The position numbers and the translations under genes were made by a program. From Molanna angustata (taxonomy: Eukaryota; Arthropoda; Insecta; Trichoptera; Molannidae): a DNA stretch of 64,000 nt. Location: positions 33,313,672-33,377,671 of the forward strand of contig OY754977.1 in the NCBI GenBank assembly GCA_963576475.1. The letters run 5' to 3'. This document shows, in pieces, positions 46,011-57,657 of the stretch; the first letter of the stretch is position 1, and every line of letters begins with the position of its first letter. The notes beneath the pieces are model-generated. The model was given only the letters and a program-made list of their open reading frames with translations, ran no database searches and had not been told where the DNA came from.

Positions 46011-46612
46011 TAAAAAATAAAAACATCCATCAAATAACAAAAGAATCACACAATATAAAAAAATAAAAACATCCATCAAATAACGAAAGAAACACACAAT
46101 ATAAAAAATAAAAACATCCATCAAATAACAAAAGAAACACACAATATAAAAAAATAAAAACATCCATCAAATAACAAAAGAAACACACAATATAAAAAAA
46201 TAAAAACATCCATCAAATAAAAAAACATACACACAATATAAAAAAATAAAAACTTCCATCAAATAACAAAACATACACACAATATAAAAAAATAAAAGAT
46301 TCCATCAAATAACAAAAGAAATACACAATATAAAAAAAATAAAAACATCCATCAAATAACAAAAGATACACACAATATAAAAAACATCCATAAAATAACA
46401 AAAGATACACACAATATAAAAAAATAAAAACTTCCATCAAATAACAAAAGAAACAATCAATATAAATAAAAAAAAACATCCATCAAATAACAAAAGATAC
46501 ACACAATATAAAAAAATAAAAACATCCATCAAATAACAAAAGAAACACTCAATATAAAAAAATAAAAACATCCATCAAATAACAAAAGATACACGCATTG
46601 TAAAACAATAAA
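46011..46612. repeat. ~45-bp minisatellite adjoining the Helitron pair
   Basis: Around 13 units of AAAAACATCCATCAAATAAC then AAAAGAAACACACAATATAA, with small changes (ATACACA/AAACACA, shortened units near 46.38 kb). One further diverged unit lies on the far side of the Helitrons at 40.13-40.17 kb. Confidence 0.93.
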
Positions 46613-46619
46613 ATTCATT

Positions 46620-47400
46620 CAATTTCTCCATCCAAGCACATTTAGCAAAGATACAATCTATATGTTATGGTCACCGTATAAATGGGGCAGGTCGTTAATG
46701 ATAATGATGATAAACTGTCACATGTCGATGTCAAATTTCGGGATGAGGTCAGGTCCTTACTCCTGATCCTTACTGACATGGAATGTGTTATATTATATAC
46801 CTACTATTGTACACTTCCATTACCTACCGCTCATGCAAATAGTATCATAAATCATAACAATACGCTTTTAAATAGCCTCAACTGCCTTCAAACATTGTTT
46901 AACTATCTTAATTAACACATCTCCACTACTTTTTATTCGTCCTTTTAAAAGTAATATGAGTTTTATCGTGATGTTTTTGTATGTATGGTATATGATAATA
47001 TTTTGTTTCATTTATAGGTAGGTACTCTGTGCACCCCAAACTATAAATTTAACATTGTAATTGTATAGCTAATTAGGGAATCCAATTCCGCAAACGTGGG
47101 ATCTCGCAAATGCGGGATTCGCATGTTTTGCGGGTTTTTGTTTACAGAATGCACTTATACAGTTAGGGATTGTTAACCTATTACGAAAAGCACATTAAAC
47201 ATGCAGTAGAGTCGTGTTGGCCACATCCCACTCGTTTTCCATATATTTAGTACCTACCTAAATTTTAATCTTGGCTGTAAAACGTATCGCTTTTAAAAGT
47301 GCTAAAGAAAACAGTAATGATTTAACTGACGCGACCTGTTACTACTGTTACAACCCTACTGTTCGCTTGGAGTTTTAAATTCGCCGCCAAATATAGACAG
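46620..47400. other. No recognisable gene
   Basis: Mostly AT-rich. An open frame at 46682-46915 has no recognisable feature. CCGCAAACGTGGGATCTCGC and AATGCGGGATTCGC near 47.09 kb is a short internal repeat. Confidence 0.35.
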
Positions 47401-47479
47401 CAACGTAAAAATAAAAATAAAAATGTTAACATCAGAAAAAAAATTTAACAACACACATAACCTCGAAAATGTGACATAT

Positions 47480-47935
47480 AGATAGTCGGAAATATACACG
47501 ATTCTTTGCGACACGGACCGCGTTAACCAGGTGCTCAACAAACGGCCGAGGAATGGATGTCCGCGTTCCTCGTGTCCAAGACAGCTGCAAACCATATCTA
47601 GAGATATCGGTCCGGCTCGCTCCGCATCGCAGCCGTGGACGTGAAACCTGAAGTTCCTTAGTGGATCGGCGCAGCACCATTCGGTGAAGGAGCCGCCTTC
47701 CTGGATAGAGGCGGATGCCGAGTTTGGAAAATGCTCCAAACGCTGTTGGGTCGCGCTAGCTATCTTCTTGAGACTCGCCTCGCCGCCGTTTCGTTCCCGA
47801 CAGCCACCCAATCGGCATTTGCCGGAGTCTGGGATCGGAGGTTGCTTTCGTCGATAGTCTGTCCCATTCCGGCATTGAAGGTTCATCAGCATACACATTG
47901 CACATGGCCGTGAAGAATAGAAAATATTGTGTGGT
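47480..47935 (-). other. CpG-rich coding-like segment of unknown origin
   Basis: About 450 bases far richer in GC and CpG than the surroundings. Minus-strand frames are long: 200 codons from 47958 with many Cys/Arg/Gly, and a second frame with MPEWDRLSTKATSDPRLRQM then IGWLSGTKRRRGE that looks more protein-like, followed after a stop by MVLRRSTKELQVSRPRLRCG. This mosaic suggests a frameshifted remnant of a coding sequence, perhaps of a transposable element, since the edges drop abruptly to AT-rich DNA. I do not recognise a domain, and find no TIR or LTR pair. A promoter CpG-like region is an alternative. Confidence 0.35.
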
Positions 47936-47959
47936 GCGCAAGAAAACAAGAATAACAAT

Positions 47960-50285
47960 ATTTGTGACAGTTTTTTAGTGACAATGTTTCGACTGTATTT
48001 ATTTTTTTACTAATTTATTTATTATAATTTGTGACGTCTTGTCTTATTATTTTGAAAACTTTGAAATTTTATCATGTGACGTGGCCCAAATCCGTTCCGG
48101 CATTAATTTCATTGTTAAATTTGCTAAATACAGTCGGATGATATGAATGAATGAACGACAATAGGTACTAAAATATATCAGAGATGGAATACCTGGTGCA
48201 AACCAACCTTAGGATTGTGACCCAAAAGAGAACATAATATGAATATTTTAATCGTTGACTCTGTACATAAAATAACAAAGTCTTGGATTCCATCACTCAC
48301 TATGAACCTACAAAAGTGATACAAAATAATCAGAAAATATATACAATACCACCATTCTTCACATTCATTGGTCATTATTTTTCTTCAAATATTAATCCTT
48401 GTGTACAATGAGAAGATCAAAGGGGTCCGAATCCTTTATGAAACGATTCGTCACACCTTTTAAGTATTTATTTAATACTGTTTGTTATTCGTATGGTATG
48501 ATACCATCTTCACTCACTCACTCTCCCTTTGTTGTAAGTTAATGAGCAGACATTGGACACAAACGAACCTTGTCTTATTCTTATATTCAAATATCAAATA
48601 GTCGGACAAAAGTTGCTTTTTCATCGTCGTATGGGTGAAAAAAGGTACAGTTTGTTGTTTGTCAATTATTATGATACAGCGATTTACAAAAATATCCCTT
48701 TAGGTATATCAACAGAAAGGTCACGACATAACACTACATAAAGCACGTTTTGAATCTGTAATTAAAACTGAATTTCTTATTTACCCATAGCTCACGAGAA
48801 CGTTCAAATTATAATGATTATAACTCATAAATGTATGGTATTCCTTCCAAGGTTTCTTCTATCAATTTACATACAATTTATTTTAGTGATTCAAGTAGGA
48901 AATAAATAAACACTATAGCAAGTTCTAATTTCCTTTAGTCATAGTAGATCACAGATAATATGGAAGTAAACTTTCAGTATACATAGTAGATGTGGTAGAT
49001 ATCAATTATCAGCATCTATGCCATCTATGGTGTGTGTTTTTGGGAGATCGGGGCAAAAGTAGCCTCTTTAGGAAAATTGTAAATATTCTTTGTTGTCGTT
49101 TATTAGAAAAAGGCTTTATGAATTTAATCATTTCGAATGAATAAAATATAAAATTAAATAGAGTTATCAAATACTGACTGATTTGTTAATCATATTCACT
49201 TAATTTTTTATAACAATAATTCTGTGGATGTAGATTTGTTTCTCTTTTGATTGTTTCTTTTGTTTTAAAATGCCTCCTTTACATGCGAGTGTTTGCATTC
49301 TGGTGAAGGGCAATATGTTTTTTTACTGTGTATCTTTTGCATCATAATATTTGTGTATATTGAATATGAATTGTATTATATAAAATAATAGGTAATAATA
49401 AAAATAATTATAAATAGGTAATACAAAACCTAATGGTTCTTTTTGTCATAATTGTCGAGCTAGAATTAAGTATGTACGGTGTATGTAAGCAGTAGCTTAT
49501 CTCATTTTGTAGAATTATTAATAAGCGAATATATTGAAGTAAATAACATGTTCCATGTAGTATAACCAAAATGTTACACTCAAGTTTCTTAAAATATTTT
49601 CTGATGTTGATATTGCGATTCAGCATAAGATTTATCTTATCAGCTGATTGCTAAAGCTGTAACTTAATGATATATTTATTGTCTTTGACACCTTTTATAT
49701 TCAGTAAATAAATTAATAGATAGAAATAAACATCGATGATTCGTTATAACTTATAACAAATAACTTCATTGCAAAATGCATGGGATGTTGTCTTATTACG
49801 AAATCATATGAATTAGTTGGTTTGTGTACCTCATTCATTAGATACGGGTTATCTTCATTTAAATACATTGTATGTCATGAGTTCATTCTACGTGTTTCAT
49901 AAAACTGCAGTAAATTTAACCACTAGTAATAGATGGAATAGCCGCGATACATAATCTGCAACACCGTGGAATAACAACTTCTGATATGAATAAATTTGTA
50001 TAACAATTCTGACAATGGACTTGGAAGATATTATCCAATGATATTATATGCCTCCTGTAGCAACATCAACTGTCATAACATTAAATATACGACAATGGGT
50101 GCACTCAAGACCTCTCTGACAACTGTTTCCACTCAGGCTCATCATGGAATCTACGTCTCATTTGAATTTCAAAATAAACGTGCAATTTCTAGAAGCGACC
50201 AAACATAAAATGTATGGTAAATCAAACCATTACAATACACATGCATGCCGTCAAACTTCTTGAGTCTTTTCGTCACGGAGGGGGG
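47960..50285. other. No recognisable gene
   Basis: AT-rich DNA with short chance frames. At 48.18-48.23 kb AGAGATGGAATACCTGGTGC and AAACCAACCTTAGGATTGTG resembles the end of the RTE scrap at about 0.8 kb. Confidence 0.35.
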
Positions 50286-50375
50286 ATGTTTGCATATATA
50301 CCAACCAAGCAAAAATACACATATTTGCGATCTGCGCACCCACGTGACGGGCTCAAGTTATTTTCCGACAGCTGT
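50285..50375. repeat. Second copy of the repeat at 4.12 kb
   Basis: GCATATATACCAACCAAGCA and AAATACACATATTTGCGATCT match 4.14-4.19 kb. Class unknown. Confidence 0.4.
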
Positions 50376-50554
50376 ACCTTCGCATATAATTCTTGAATCA
50401 ATTATTTTACTATATTTCTAAATTTGCTCTAAACACATACCTTTTTTCTCTGACAACTACTCGTTTTACTGATAGCTGATAACAACCCGTTTAACTCTGA
50501 AAGACACTGTATTACAAACTACGTCATGTTTAAATAGTTTTATTTTTATTTTTT

Positions 50555-51320
50555 TTATTCAGAAAAATAACAGCTTTTTTTACAAAATACATCATAATAG
50601 TACATACTCAACAAAGTAGAAAGCCAAGTATAATGCTTCACTAAATTAAATAAACATTTTTCTATATTTTCATGAAGAGAACATTGATCAGGTTTAGGAT
50701 ATGGTAAGGAAACTGGAAAATGAACTGAAAGGATTTCACTAACCAATGCATTCGCATTCACAATTACAATTCGCATTCGCATTGTAGTCGCATTAAGAAT
50801 ATGCTTTACTCCTTATAGAGACAGATTGTTGTAGTTGTTGTATTCTAGACGGGCAGTTAAAATGCATTCTTTCAACAAGATAAGGACTGTCGGCCAAATT
50901 ATTTAAAATTTTGTAAAGAAAGAGGATGTGTGTGCTTTGTTTTTCTGATGCAAGTAATTTGTGCTTCTTTAAGGATTGGACATAAGTGTAATTGTATATT
51001 TGATTACGGAAGTTAAGGGATTTGACTAATTTCTTTTAATTTTTTTCGATACGGTTTATATTCATGGTATAGTTAGGACTCCACACAGTTGAAGCAAACT
51101 CTAGGTGGCTTCTAACAAAGACAGTATAAAGAAGAATAATGAAACTTGTGGTTTTAAAGCATTTTGTGCATCTAAGTATAAAGCCCAAACTTCTAAAGCT
51201 CTTGCTCTTGTTTATAGATTATTTCATCAAGCCATGTCACATTACTCATTACTCACTGCAATTAAAAATTTAGATATTATACCTAATATTAATATATTAC
51301 GTATGTACCCTTTAAAATCA
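50555..51320 (-). pseudogene. Jockey/R1-like LINE RT C-terminal remnant
   Basis: The minus strand encodes, with shifts, SFRSLGFILRCTKCFK, TTSFIILLYTVFVRSHLEFA then STVWSPNYTMNINRIEK, KLVKSLNFRNQIYNYTY, LASEKQSTHILFLYKIL and NNLADSPYLVERMHFN. This is the post-thumb region of a Jockey-like reverse transcriptase (compare YVRSILEYSSQVWNP and FLFKIANSIVD at 16.0-16.4 kb). Catalytic motifs are absent. The T-rich start at 50.53-50.58 kb may be the poly(A) tail on the other strand. Non-functional. Confidence 0.8.
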
Positions 51321-51329
51321 GATGTATAA

Positions 51330-52520
51330 TTTGAAGGAAACATTTTGTGTGATGTCATTTAAAATTTTTAAATTACTTTTTTGATAATATATGAGACAAG
51401 ATTTTTTATGCTTTTCTATTTTTGCAGCTATCTCTCATATATCTGTAGTTCCGTGTCATCAAAATACGAAGCATAGCTCGATATTCCTTTGTAGTGCAAG
51501 TTTTCAATTGCAGGACTTTTTATTTTCAAATTGCTGTACCCTGTGAATTATGTTAATTTTTAGATATTCAGAGTGTTTTATTTTCTGGCAAATATTTGAT
51601 GTAGGAGTCGCCATTGTCATTTAGTCAACTTGAATAAGGAAAATAAGGGGCGTGATGGCTATAATAATATATTATTTGTACCTATGTACATAGTTGTAGT
51701 TCTGTGCAGTGTGTAATTAGGTTGGGTAGTGCATTGTCATTGCTGGTATTATTTGTGCAATGAGATGCGTCTCTTTAAATACCTACATCGAATACTTTAC
51801 TACTTCCAGTTAGGTTTTGTGTGGGTATTGTGTATCCTCTATTGGAACTAAAGTGAGACCTACCATAATATTAGAATTTATTAAAACTGACAACATACGT
51901 TATATCTTTAAAACAATATTCAAGATAAATATAAAAAATGCATCATAAATTCTGGATGGTCAGAAATAACACAAATACTAGGTATTCAACACTAAGACAA
52001 ACATATTTGATTTTATTTAATTTGATTTGGGACGCGTGTGATTGTATCAACAACACCAACGTAAATTACTAGTCTCTTTACTATGGTTTTTGAAATGACA
52101 AATTGGGCCGAAGATTGCATTGATGACAGGTATTATGGCGGAAATTAGGACCTGGTTGATCTGCTTTGTGTGATCTATACCTCCTATGATGTTTGTTGAG
52201 GTGGTGGTTGTGAGTGCAGAATACTGTGATTGTGTGCATATTTTGTCACTAAAAATTGTAATCTGCTAGCCCTTGAACAGGATTTTCTGATTGGGCAGCA
52301 ATAATCTTCTTGTTAATATGATGTGATAAAACATAAATAAATAAAAAAAAAATCTTCAACGTTAATTGGATCAAAGTATTTTAACTAAGTACTAGATTAA
52401 TAATTGGTAATAGTTTACAAGTACCTCCAAACTACTGTCGTTTTTGAATACAAATTATAAACAATAATACAATCGCAATTTGCCACATTCACACCCGTGT
52501 TATAAATATTATAATACAGT
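51330..52520. other. No recognisable gene
   Basis: AT-rich, no exon with credible splice sites, no repeat shared elsewhere that I could see. Confidence 0.35.
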
Positions 52521-52526
52521 ATATGA

Positions 52527-52664
52527 TGCAACTCGTTCACGCGAGTCGCAATAATAACTACGTATTAACCTAACCAACCTATTCAAACCAAACTTTTGGT
52601 CAGAATAGGTTGGTTAGGCTTGTATGTACATAGTTATCTTTGCGACTCACGTGAGTGAGTTGCA
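52527..52664. mobile_element. Palindromic MITE (138 bp)
   Basis: TGCAACTCGTTCACGCGAGTC at the left pairs with GACTCACGTGAGTGAGTTGCA at the right, and CCTAACCAACCTATTC pairs with GAATAGGTTGGTTAGG around a short centre. Nearly complete hairpin; non-coding; superfamily unclear. Confidence 0.8.
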
Positions 52665-53239
52665 GTAATTATCTAAATAAAGTCATATTTTTTTTTAAAA
52701 ATGAGAATGTGAGTATTATTTTAATATTATTTTGTAATATAATTGTATTGCGCTAGTGTTCAATTCTGGTGGTGAATTTCGGAAACATGAGTAGAGTCAG
52801 GAAACCAACTATTTTTATTATGGATTCCTTCATACATTTTTCGCAATTTTATTTTATTTTTTATAATTTTATAAATCCTTACCGCCAAAAGTTTTTATTT
52901 TTCCCGTAATAAATACGCGATTTAAGTATTGATATAAAAATTATTGCGATCGGCGAGGGACAGTACTTGTAAACAATTACCAAATTAAAACTGTTTGATT
53001 TATGATTACAAAAGATATACATCTAATTATGAATTTATATTGCCAATAAAAGTATAAATGAACCAGTTGATAAGGGCCTAATAAGCTGAAACGGTCGTCT
53101 TGGATTCAGGAAAAAATATATATGTAGACCAAATCATTTGTTTGATTAAAATACCCATTATTATGGAATTCTACATATTCAACACCGTCAGTATTGACAA
53201 AATTAAAAAATATAAATGAATTGTCAGGCTTCATAATTC

Positions 53240-53650
53240 AGTTATATATCTAAGCCCTGAGTCAAAGGTACCGGTTTTGATTGCCAGGAGAGACACACAT
53301 TAACACCAAAAGATATCGGCCTTCATGGCTCAGTGAGGTAGGTATCTGGCTGCTGATCCAAAGGTCCCTGGTTTGATTCCCGGTGGAGACACAGTTTTTA
53401 ATTGTGTTTTCAGTCTACATCTGTGAGACGATGAATATCGTAAGTCTCCAGAATGTGGCAACTTGTTATTGGGTAAATTATTATTTGACATAATACCTGT
53501 TAGTTGCCCGAGAAGTTATATAACATAAAATAAATGAAAATAAAATAAAAGTGGCAAAATGTTATTTGGTGCATCCGTAAATAATATTTGACATAGTGTC
53601 TGTTAGTTGACCGAGAAGCAATTTATTTACTTTCAGCTATTGAAAGTAAT
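53240..53650 (+). mobile_element. Cluster of SINE family 2 copies
   Basis: An old partial head (53.24-53.31 kb, ACCGGTTTTGATTGCCAGGA) is followed by a good copy (53319-53520): A-box-like TGGCTCAGTGAGGTAGG, B-box-like GGTTTGATTCCC, GGTGGAGACACAG, TTTTTAATTGTGTTTTCAGT, and a tail with CCAGAATGTGGCAACTTGTT and CTGTTAGTTGCCCGAGAAG. A third, tail-only copy lies at 53.55-53.63 kb. The A and B boxes and dispersed copies identify a tRNA-derived SINE. Confidence 0.8.
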
Positions 53651-54199
53651 ATATTAACCATTGAATACAATTATTCATTATATTACATTAGTACCCATAT
53701 CGTGACCGTACGATTATTTTTATTGAATAGCAAATGCATTTCTCATCGCTGCTTGATAATCTTCGTGTGATTATATTTTTAGACAAATACTTAGATGCTC
53801 CATGTCAGAGATTATAAACTAAGAAATGTATTATTCTAAATATATCATTTAGATAAATTGAATTTCAATATAGCTAGACTATTTTTCTTTTTTTATCAAC
53901 ATTAAAGAATATTAAATTATATTGTGTTTTTTATTTACGACACGATCACGATGTTTTACAATCTAATTATATTGCGTTAGCTTCTCTCATAAAGAAAGTA
54001 CTGTGTCGCAGGCAAAATCACAAAATTAATACAACTAAATCATCATTTTTAATAGTTCACATAGGAATTGAAATGTAACTAAATTCAAAATTATAACTAA
54101 ATTCAAAATTATAAAATTCCGATATCTATGAATAACTACTTACTTAGGTACTTTACTTTTCGTGTGGCTCTGGTACTTGTATCCTCTTCACCCATATGG

Positions 54200-54351
54200 G
54201 CAGCGTCTAAGTTTTACAGCCTTGGATCAAGCTTTGTCAAACATTCCACCCCACCGCCTCCGATCTCGCCTCAAATGCGTGAAACGAATCAGTCAACACC
54301 ATCGCGGCGGTTGAACGTCGAATTATTTCTCGGCCAAAACGGTACGAAAAG
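54200..54351 (+). CDS. Candidate 5' exon upstream of the fibrillin-like exons
   Basis: The segment is markedly more GC-rich than its flanks and open from 54128 to 54391. It follows a good acceptor-like pyrimidine stretch ending CCCATATGGGCAG (to 54210), or it could use the Met at 54128, whose frame starts hydrophobic (RVALVLVSSSPIWAAS) like a signal peptide. The protein is Ser/Pro-rich with a dibasic GTKR site. Vertebrate fibrillins have a propeptide with a basic cleavage site before the FUN region. The only in-frame phase-2 end that fits the next exon (needing two bases before G-CCT) is AAAAG/GTCCTT at 54351/54352, a weak donor; the stronger-looking GTATAA at about 54388 gives the wrong phase. 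So it is either part of this gene with a missed exon, or unrelated. Confidence 0.3.
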
Positions 54352-54399
54352 GTCCTTTTCAGGATCAATCCGACGACCAACAGTGGTATAAATGAACTA

Positions 54400-56585
54400 C
54401 TCAAATCATTTAAAAAAGAAAGAAAATTAAAAACAGCATTTTTTTATAAAATTATCAATTTTATTACAATAAACATATTTTTAGTTTGTAAAGGAGTTTC
54501 ATAAGAATCATAATAAGATTGCAGAGTTAAATGCGAGCTAAAATAGTTTATATATTGATTCACTCTGATAGCATTGCATTGCTATAGCTTGTTCTAAATT
54601 CTGGGCATTTCATGCCTACATCATAAATTGAGATTAAAAAACTTGATACTCAAATCTGTTTTTAATAATGTGAATCACATCACGTGTTAAATATACATTA
54701 AGTTATTAATTATTTAACGTGTGTAAAGTGAATAGAATATGAAGGGACGGATATCAAATGATGAGCTTAACACATGCGACTATAATATTAATACATATTT
54801 TCTGTGATGTAATCATTTCGATACCCCCCGTCGAAGCTCTCAGTGTTCTAGAAAACTATTAACAGTTTCTTTCAATATGTAACCCTTTACAGAACATTTT
54901 AGATATACAAAATTAAATACAAATTATTGAATATTCCAAGATTTTTTTTTATCTATACAAAACATATATGTCAGGATAGGACAGTGAGGAGGTCAGTGCT
55001 TTTTGCCTACCCAGAATATGTAAACGAACTACCCAGAATATGAACAGAAAATTAAATTATCTACTCGGGGTATTATTCGATATTAAAAAATGGAGTTATA
55101 AAAAAAACAAATAAAGTTAAACACATAAATTTCATTTTGTTATTCCTTTTAATTTTTATTTTGGGTTATTATTACTTTGTTATTAATTTGTTTCTCTGTC
55201 TATGAATTTTGTTTTACTTTTTATTTTTGTTGTTATTTTTGTTATTACTATGTTATTAGTTTGATACTCCTTTTATTTTTTTTCCATATGTTTGTAAAGT
55301 GCAGTATGTCGATGAATAAATTAGGTATTATTATTATTTATTTTATTAAATTTGTTATAAAAAATGTTTTTCCTAATGAAAAAAGTAATTGAGATTTTAT
55401 ATTTGTCTATTTTTATACAAATTTAGAGCGTTATAGCTTTTATGGTTTCAGATCATATTTACTCCTCCAAGGTTTCAGTGCTACATGGTTATGAGTAAGG
55501 GAGCCGTGACGCAATATAAAATCCTTAAATGTTTAAAACAAAATAATTTGCTTTAGGTGAAGGTAATCGGTTGATGCAGGATTTGAATCCGAATCTCATG
55601 CAACAATTTTTTCTTGTATTTTTAAGATGTATAAGTAGATGATTTATCATAGACTACAATCAATATTCAATATTAATTACTTACTTATATACCCATGGTT
55701 TATCTTTATATTAGTAATCAATATTCATGTTGCATACCAAATGTATGGTGTACAGAAGGTACATATTATTTATTTAATGATCTCACAAAATCGTTACAGT
55801 ATCAATTTGTTAAATGTATATTTATTTCAACAAAAATTGGAACAACACCCAAAAGTTAATCTATGTAAGTAACTGTTATTTTTAATTGATATTTGAAATT
55901 AAGTGGGTATATTGTACTAATTCATCGAATATAATATACCTACTCAGATTTACATACTTGTGATTTATGAATACAATTCAAAATCAATTTTATTTGGTTT
56001 CTACGTTGTAAAAAAAAAATAATATTTCTTGTGATATTCTCTTCAAATTGGAGTAGTCATAATTCGACGTCCAAATATAGAAGATGACCTACTTACCCTA
56101 GACTAGAGAAATCCAAATTGTTTCATAAATGTACATCCCTCGAGTTGCGATGCCATTTCGTGTTTTACGAGCTCGAACGTTGAGCTATAATTTAATTCAA
56201 ATGTCTGAAAACGAGATAAAAATGTAACATGGGTTATGTACCCTTTCCGAAAATGCCAAGTTTTATTCATGATGATAATAAACTTAATTGGATAGGTACT
56301 CAACTTTTAACATTTTACACGTTGATGTCGAAAAGCAGTTTAAATATTTTTCTCAACCATAATCCCTGGTGTCTTAGTATTTAATTTCTTTGCTGTATTT
56401 TACAGTATAAATCTTATAAAATTTAATGATATGCAAAAGAAAAAAATATATAACAAATGATATCAAAGGCGTATATAAAAAAAATAATAATGACAAATAA
56501 TTGGTTTGAATTATTCAATTAAAATAAGGTTGGGGGCTCCCCCCATCTCTTAATACTCGTATTGGCGATTCGAAACGAGCCTTCA
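54400..56585. other. No recognisable gene; one short shared repeat
   Basis: AT-rich. It includes the second copy of the AGGATAGGACAG/CCAGAATATG repeat at 54.97-55.02 kb. It may be the first intron of the fibrillin-like gene. Confidence 0.35.
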
Positions 56586-56589
56586 TTGT

Positions 56590-56685
56590 ACCATGGTTTT
56601 CATACCAAGTACGATGCACGATGTTCGTTTGGCTTCTGTGCGGGCGTCCTGGGTTCGAACCCAGCAGAGGAGATTTTTTTTAAAG
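56590..56685 (+). mobile_element. tRNA-like fragment, probable SINE remnant
   Basis: A perfect B-box-like palindrome TGGGTTCGAACCCAGCAGAG follows a possible anticodon-arm region, then a T-rich run. The cloverleaf is incomplete (no clear A box), and no second copy is seen in the window, so a SINE or tRNA relic is more likely than a working tRNA gene. Confidence 0.4.
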
Positions 56686-56899
56686 TAATATCTCGCGCAA
56701 ATAATGCTTCTTTGGGCTGAAAACACTGCTTAGTTGGAAGAAACTGCCATGTGGTAATAAAATCGCTACTTGCGCAGGGTGCAAGGAAGTGTTTATTATT
56801 ATTATTATCACGATGACTCAAACCGAACCTTATTTTGCAGTGCGATACACTTTTTTTAATTTCGTGTACATTTTTCGTAATATTTTTGTAAATAATACC

Positions 56900-57045
56900 T
56901 GGGGGGCAAGTCAGATCAACCGTCGAAATCAAAACCCTCCAAGTTTACTCATATCATGGATACAAATAAAAAATATAATTGTATCCATGATATGGGTAAA
57001 CATGGATGGTTTTGATTTCGACGGTTGACCAGACTTGCCCCCCCA
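56900..57045. mobile_element. Palindromic MITE (146 bp)
   Basis: TGGGGGGCAAGTCAGATCAA on the left pairs with the right end TTGACCAGACTTGCCCCCCCA, and CGTCGAAATCAAAACC pairs with GGTTTTGATTTCGACG. ATATCATGGATACAA pairs with TTGTATCCATGATAT near the centre. The inverted repeat covers almost the whole element. It lies just upstream of the first recognised fibrillin-like exon, in presumed intron DNA. Confidence 0.88.
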
Positions 57046-57571
57046 GTTTTCTCAGATTTTTTTCCATAACTCAAAACTTATAACCCGCCTACATTGCCTT
57101 ACCCTGATACTTAAGTCTACCCGACTCTCATAGGGGGTAGGTATACCTAAATCAAATTATTTTATCCATGAAGGTATAATACTAATTTTATCGATGATAA
57201 GTTACAGTTAATAGTTATAGGTAAAATAACAGTTACAGTTGTGAGCATGAATTGATAGCTATATTTTATATGTGTTTAAAAGTATAACAAGAGAGTAGGT
57301 ACTATCAAAGTAATAATGAGTAGCAGAAATTAGGATAAAGACCCAACTATTTTTATCTTATTGTTTGCATAACAATGATAACATTTTTAACGTGTACAAA
57401 GTAAACATTGGCAAATTGGATACCGAGATTTTATTTGTCAATGAGCATTCTTGAAATTCTTTGAAATATTATTAAGATAGTAATATGCAAATAACACACA
57501 TTTTTACATGAAGCATTGTGTTATTAATTATTATATTTTATAATACAACCGTAAATGTCTTTTTGTTCCAG

Positions 57572-57657
57572 GCCTAATGTATGTCGAACGAGAAACAATC
57601 GCACACATTGCTGTCCCGGTTGGACAACGAAGCCATCAACTTTACTATGCGTAGTGC
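57572..57657 (+). CDS. Fibrillin-like gene, exon a: end of the FUN region
   Basis: An 86-base exon: acceptor TTTTTGTTCCAG/G, donor GTGC/GTAAGT. It starts with the last base of a split codon (phase 2) and encodes PNVCRTRNNRTHCCPGWTTK then PSTLLCVV before a phase-1 donor. The arrangement PNVC...CCPGW...C-V/I-V is that of the fibrillin unique N-terminal (FUN) region, with the same four cysteines. The missing first residue would be Gly if the upstream exon ends in GG, as in vertebrate fibrillin. In that family the N-terminal region is exposed by furin-type cleavage and takes part in head-to-tail microfibril assembly in the extracellular matrix. There is one N-glycosylation sequon (N-R-T). Confidence 0.9.

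Noticed and set aside
46011..46612. Possible CRISPR-like array (regular short repeats)
   Set aside because: The whole unit is repeated, with no unique spacers; it is a minisatellite in a eukaryotic context. The same applies to the 188-bp and 163-bp arrays.
47356..47958. A 200-codon Cys/Arg-rich secreted protein
   Set aside because: The frame continues into low-complexity AT-rich sequence, competing frames look equally protein-like, and no domain is visible; kept only as an unknown CpG-rich segment.
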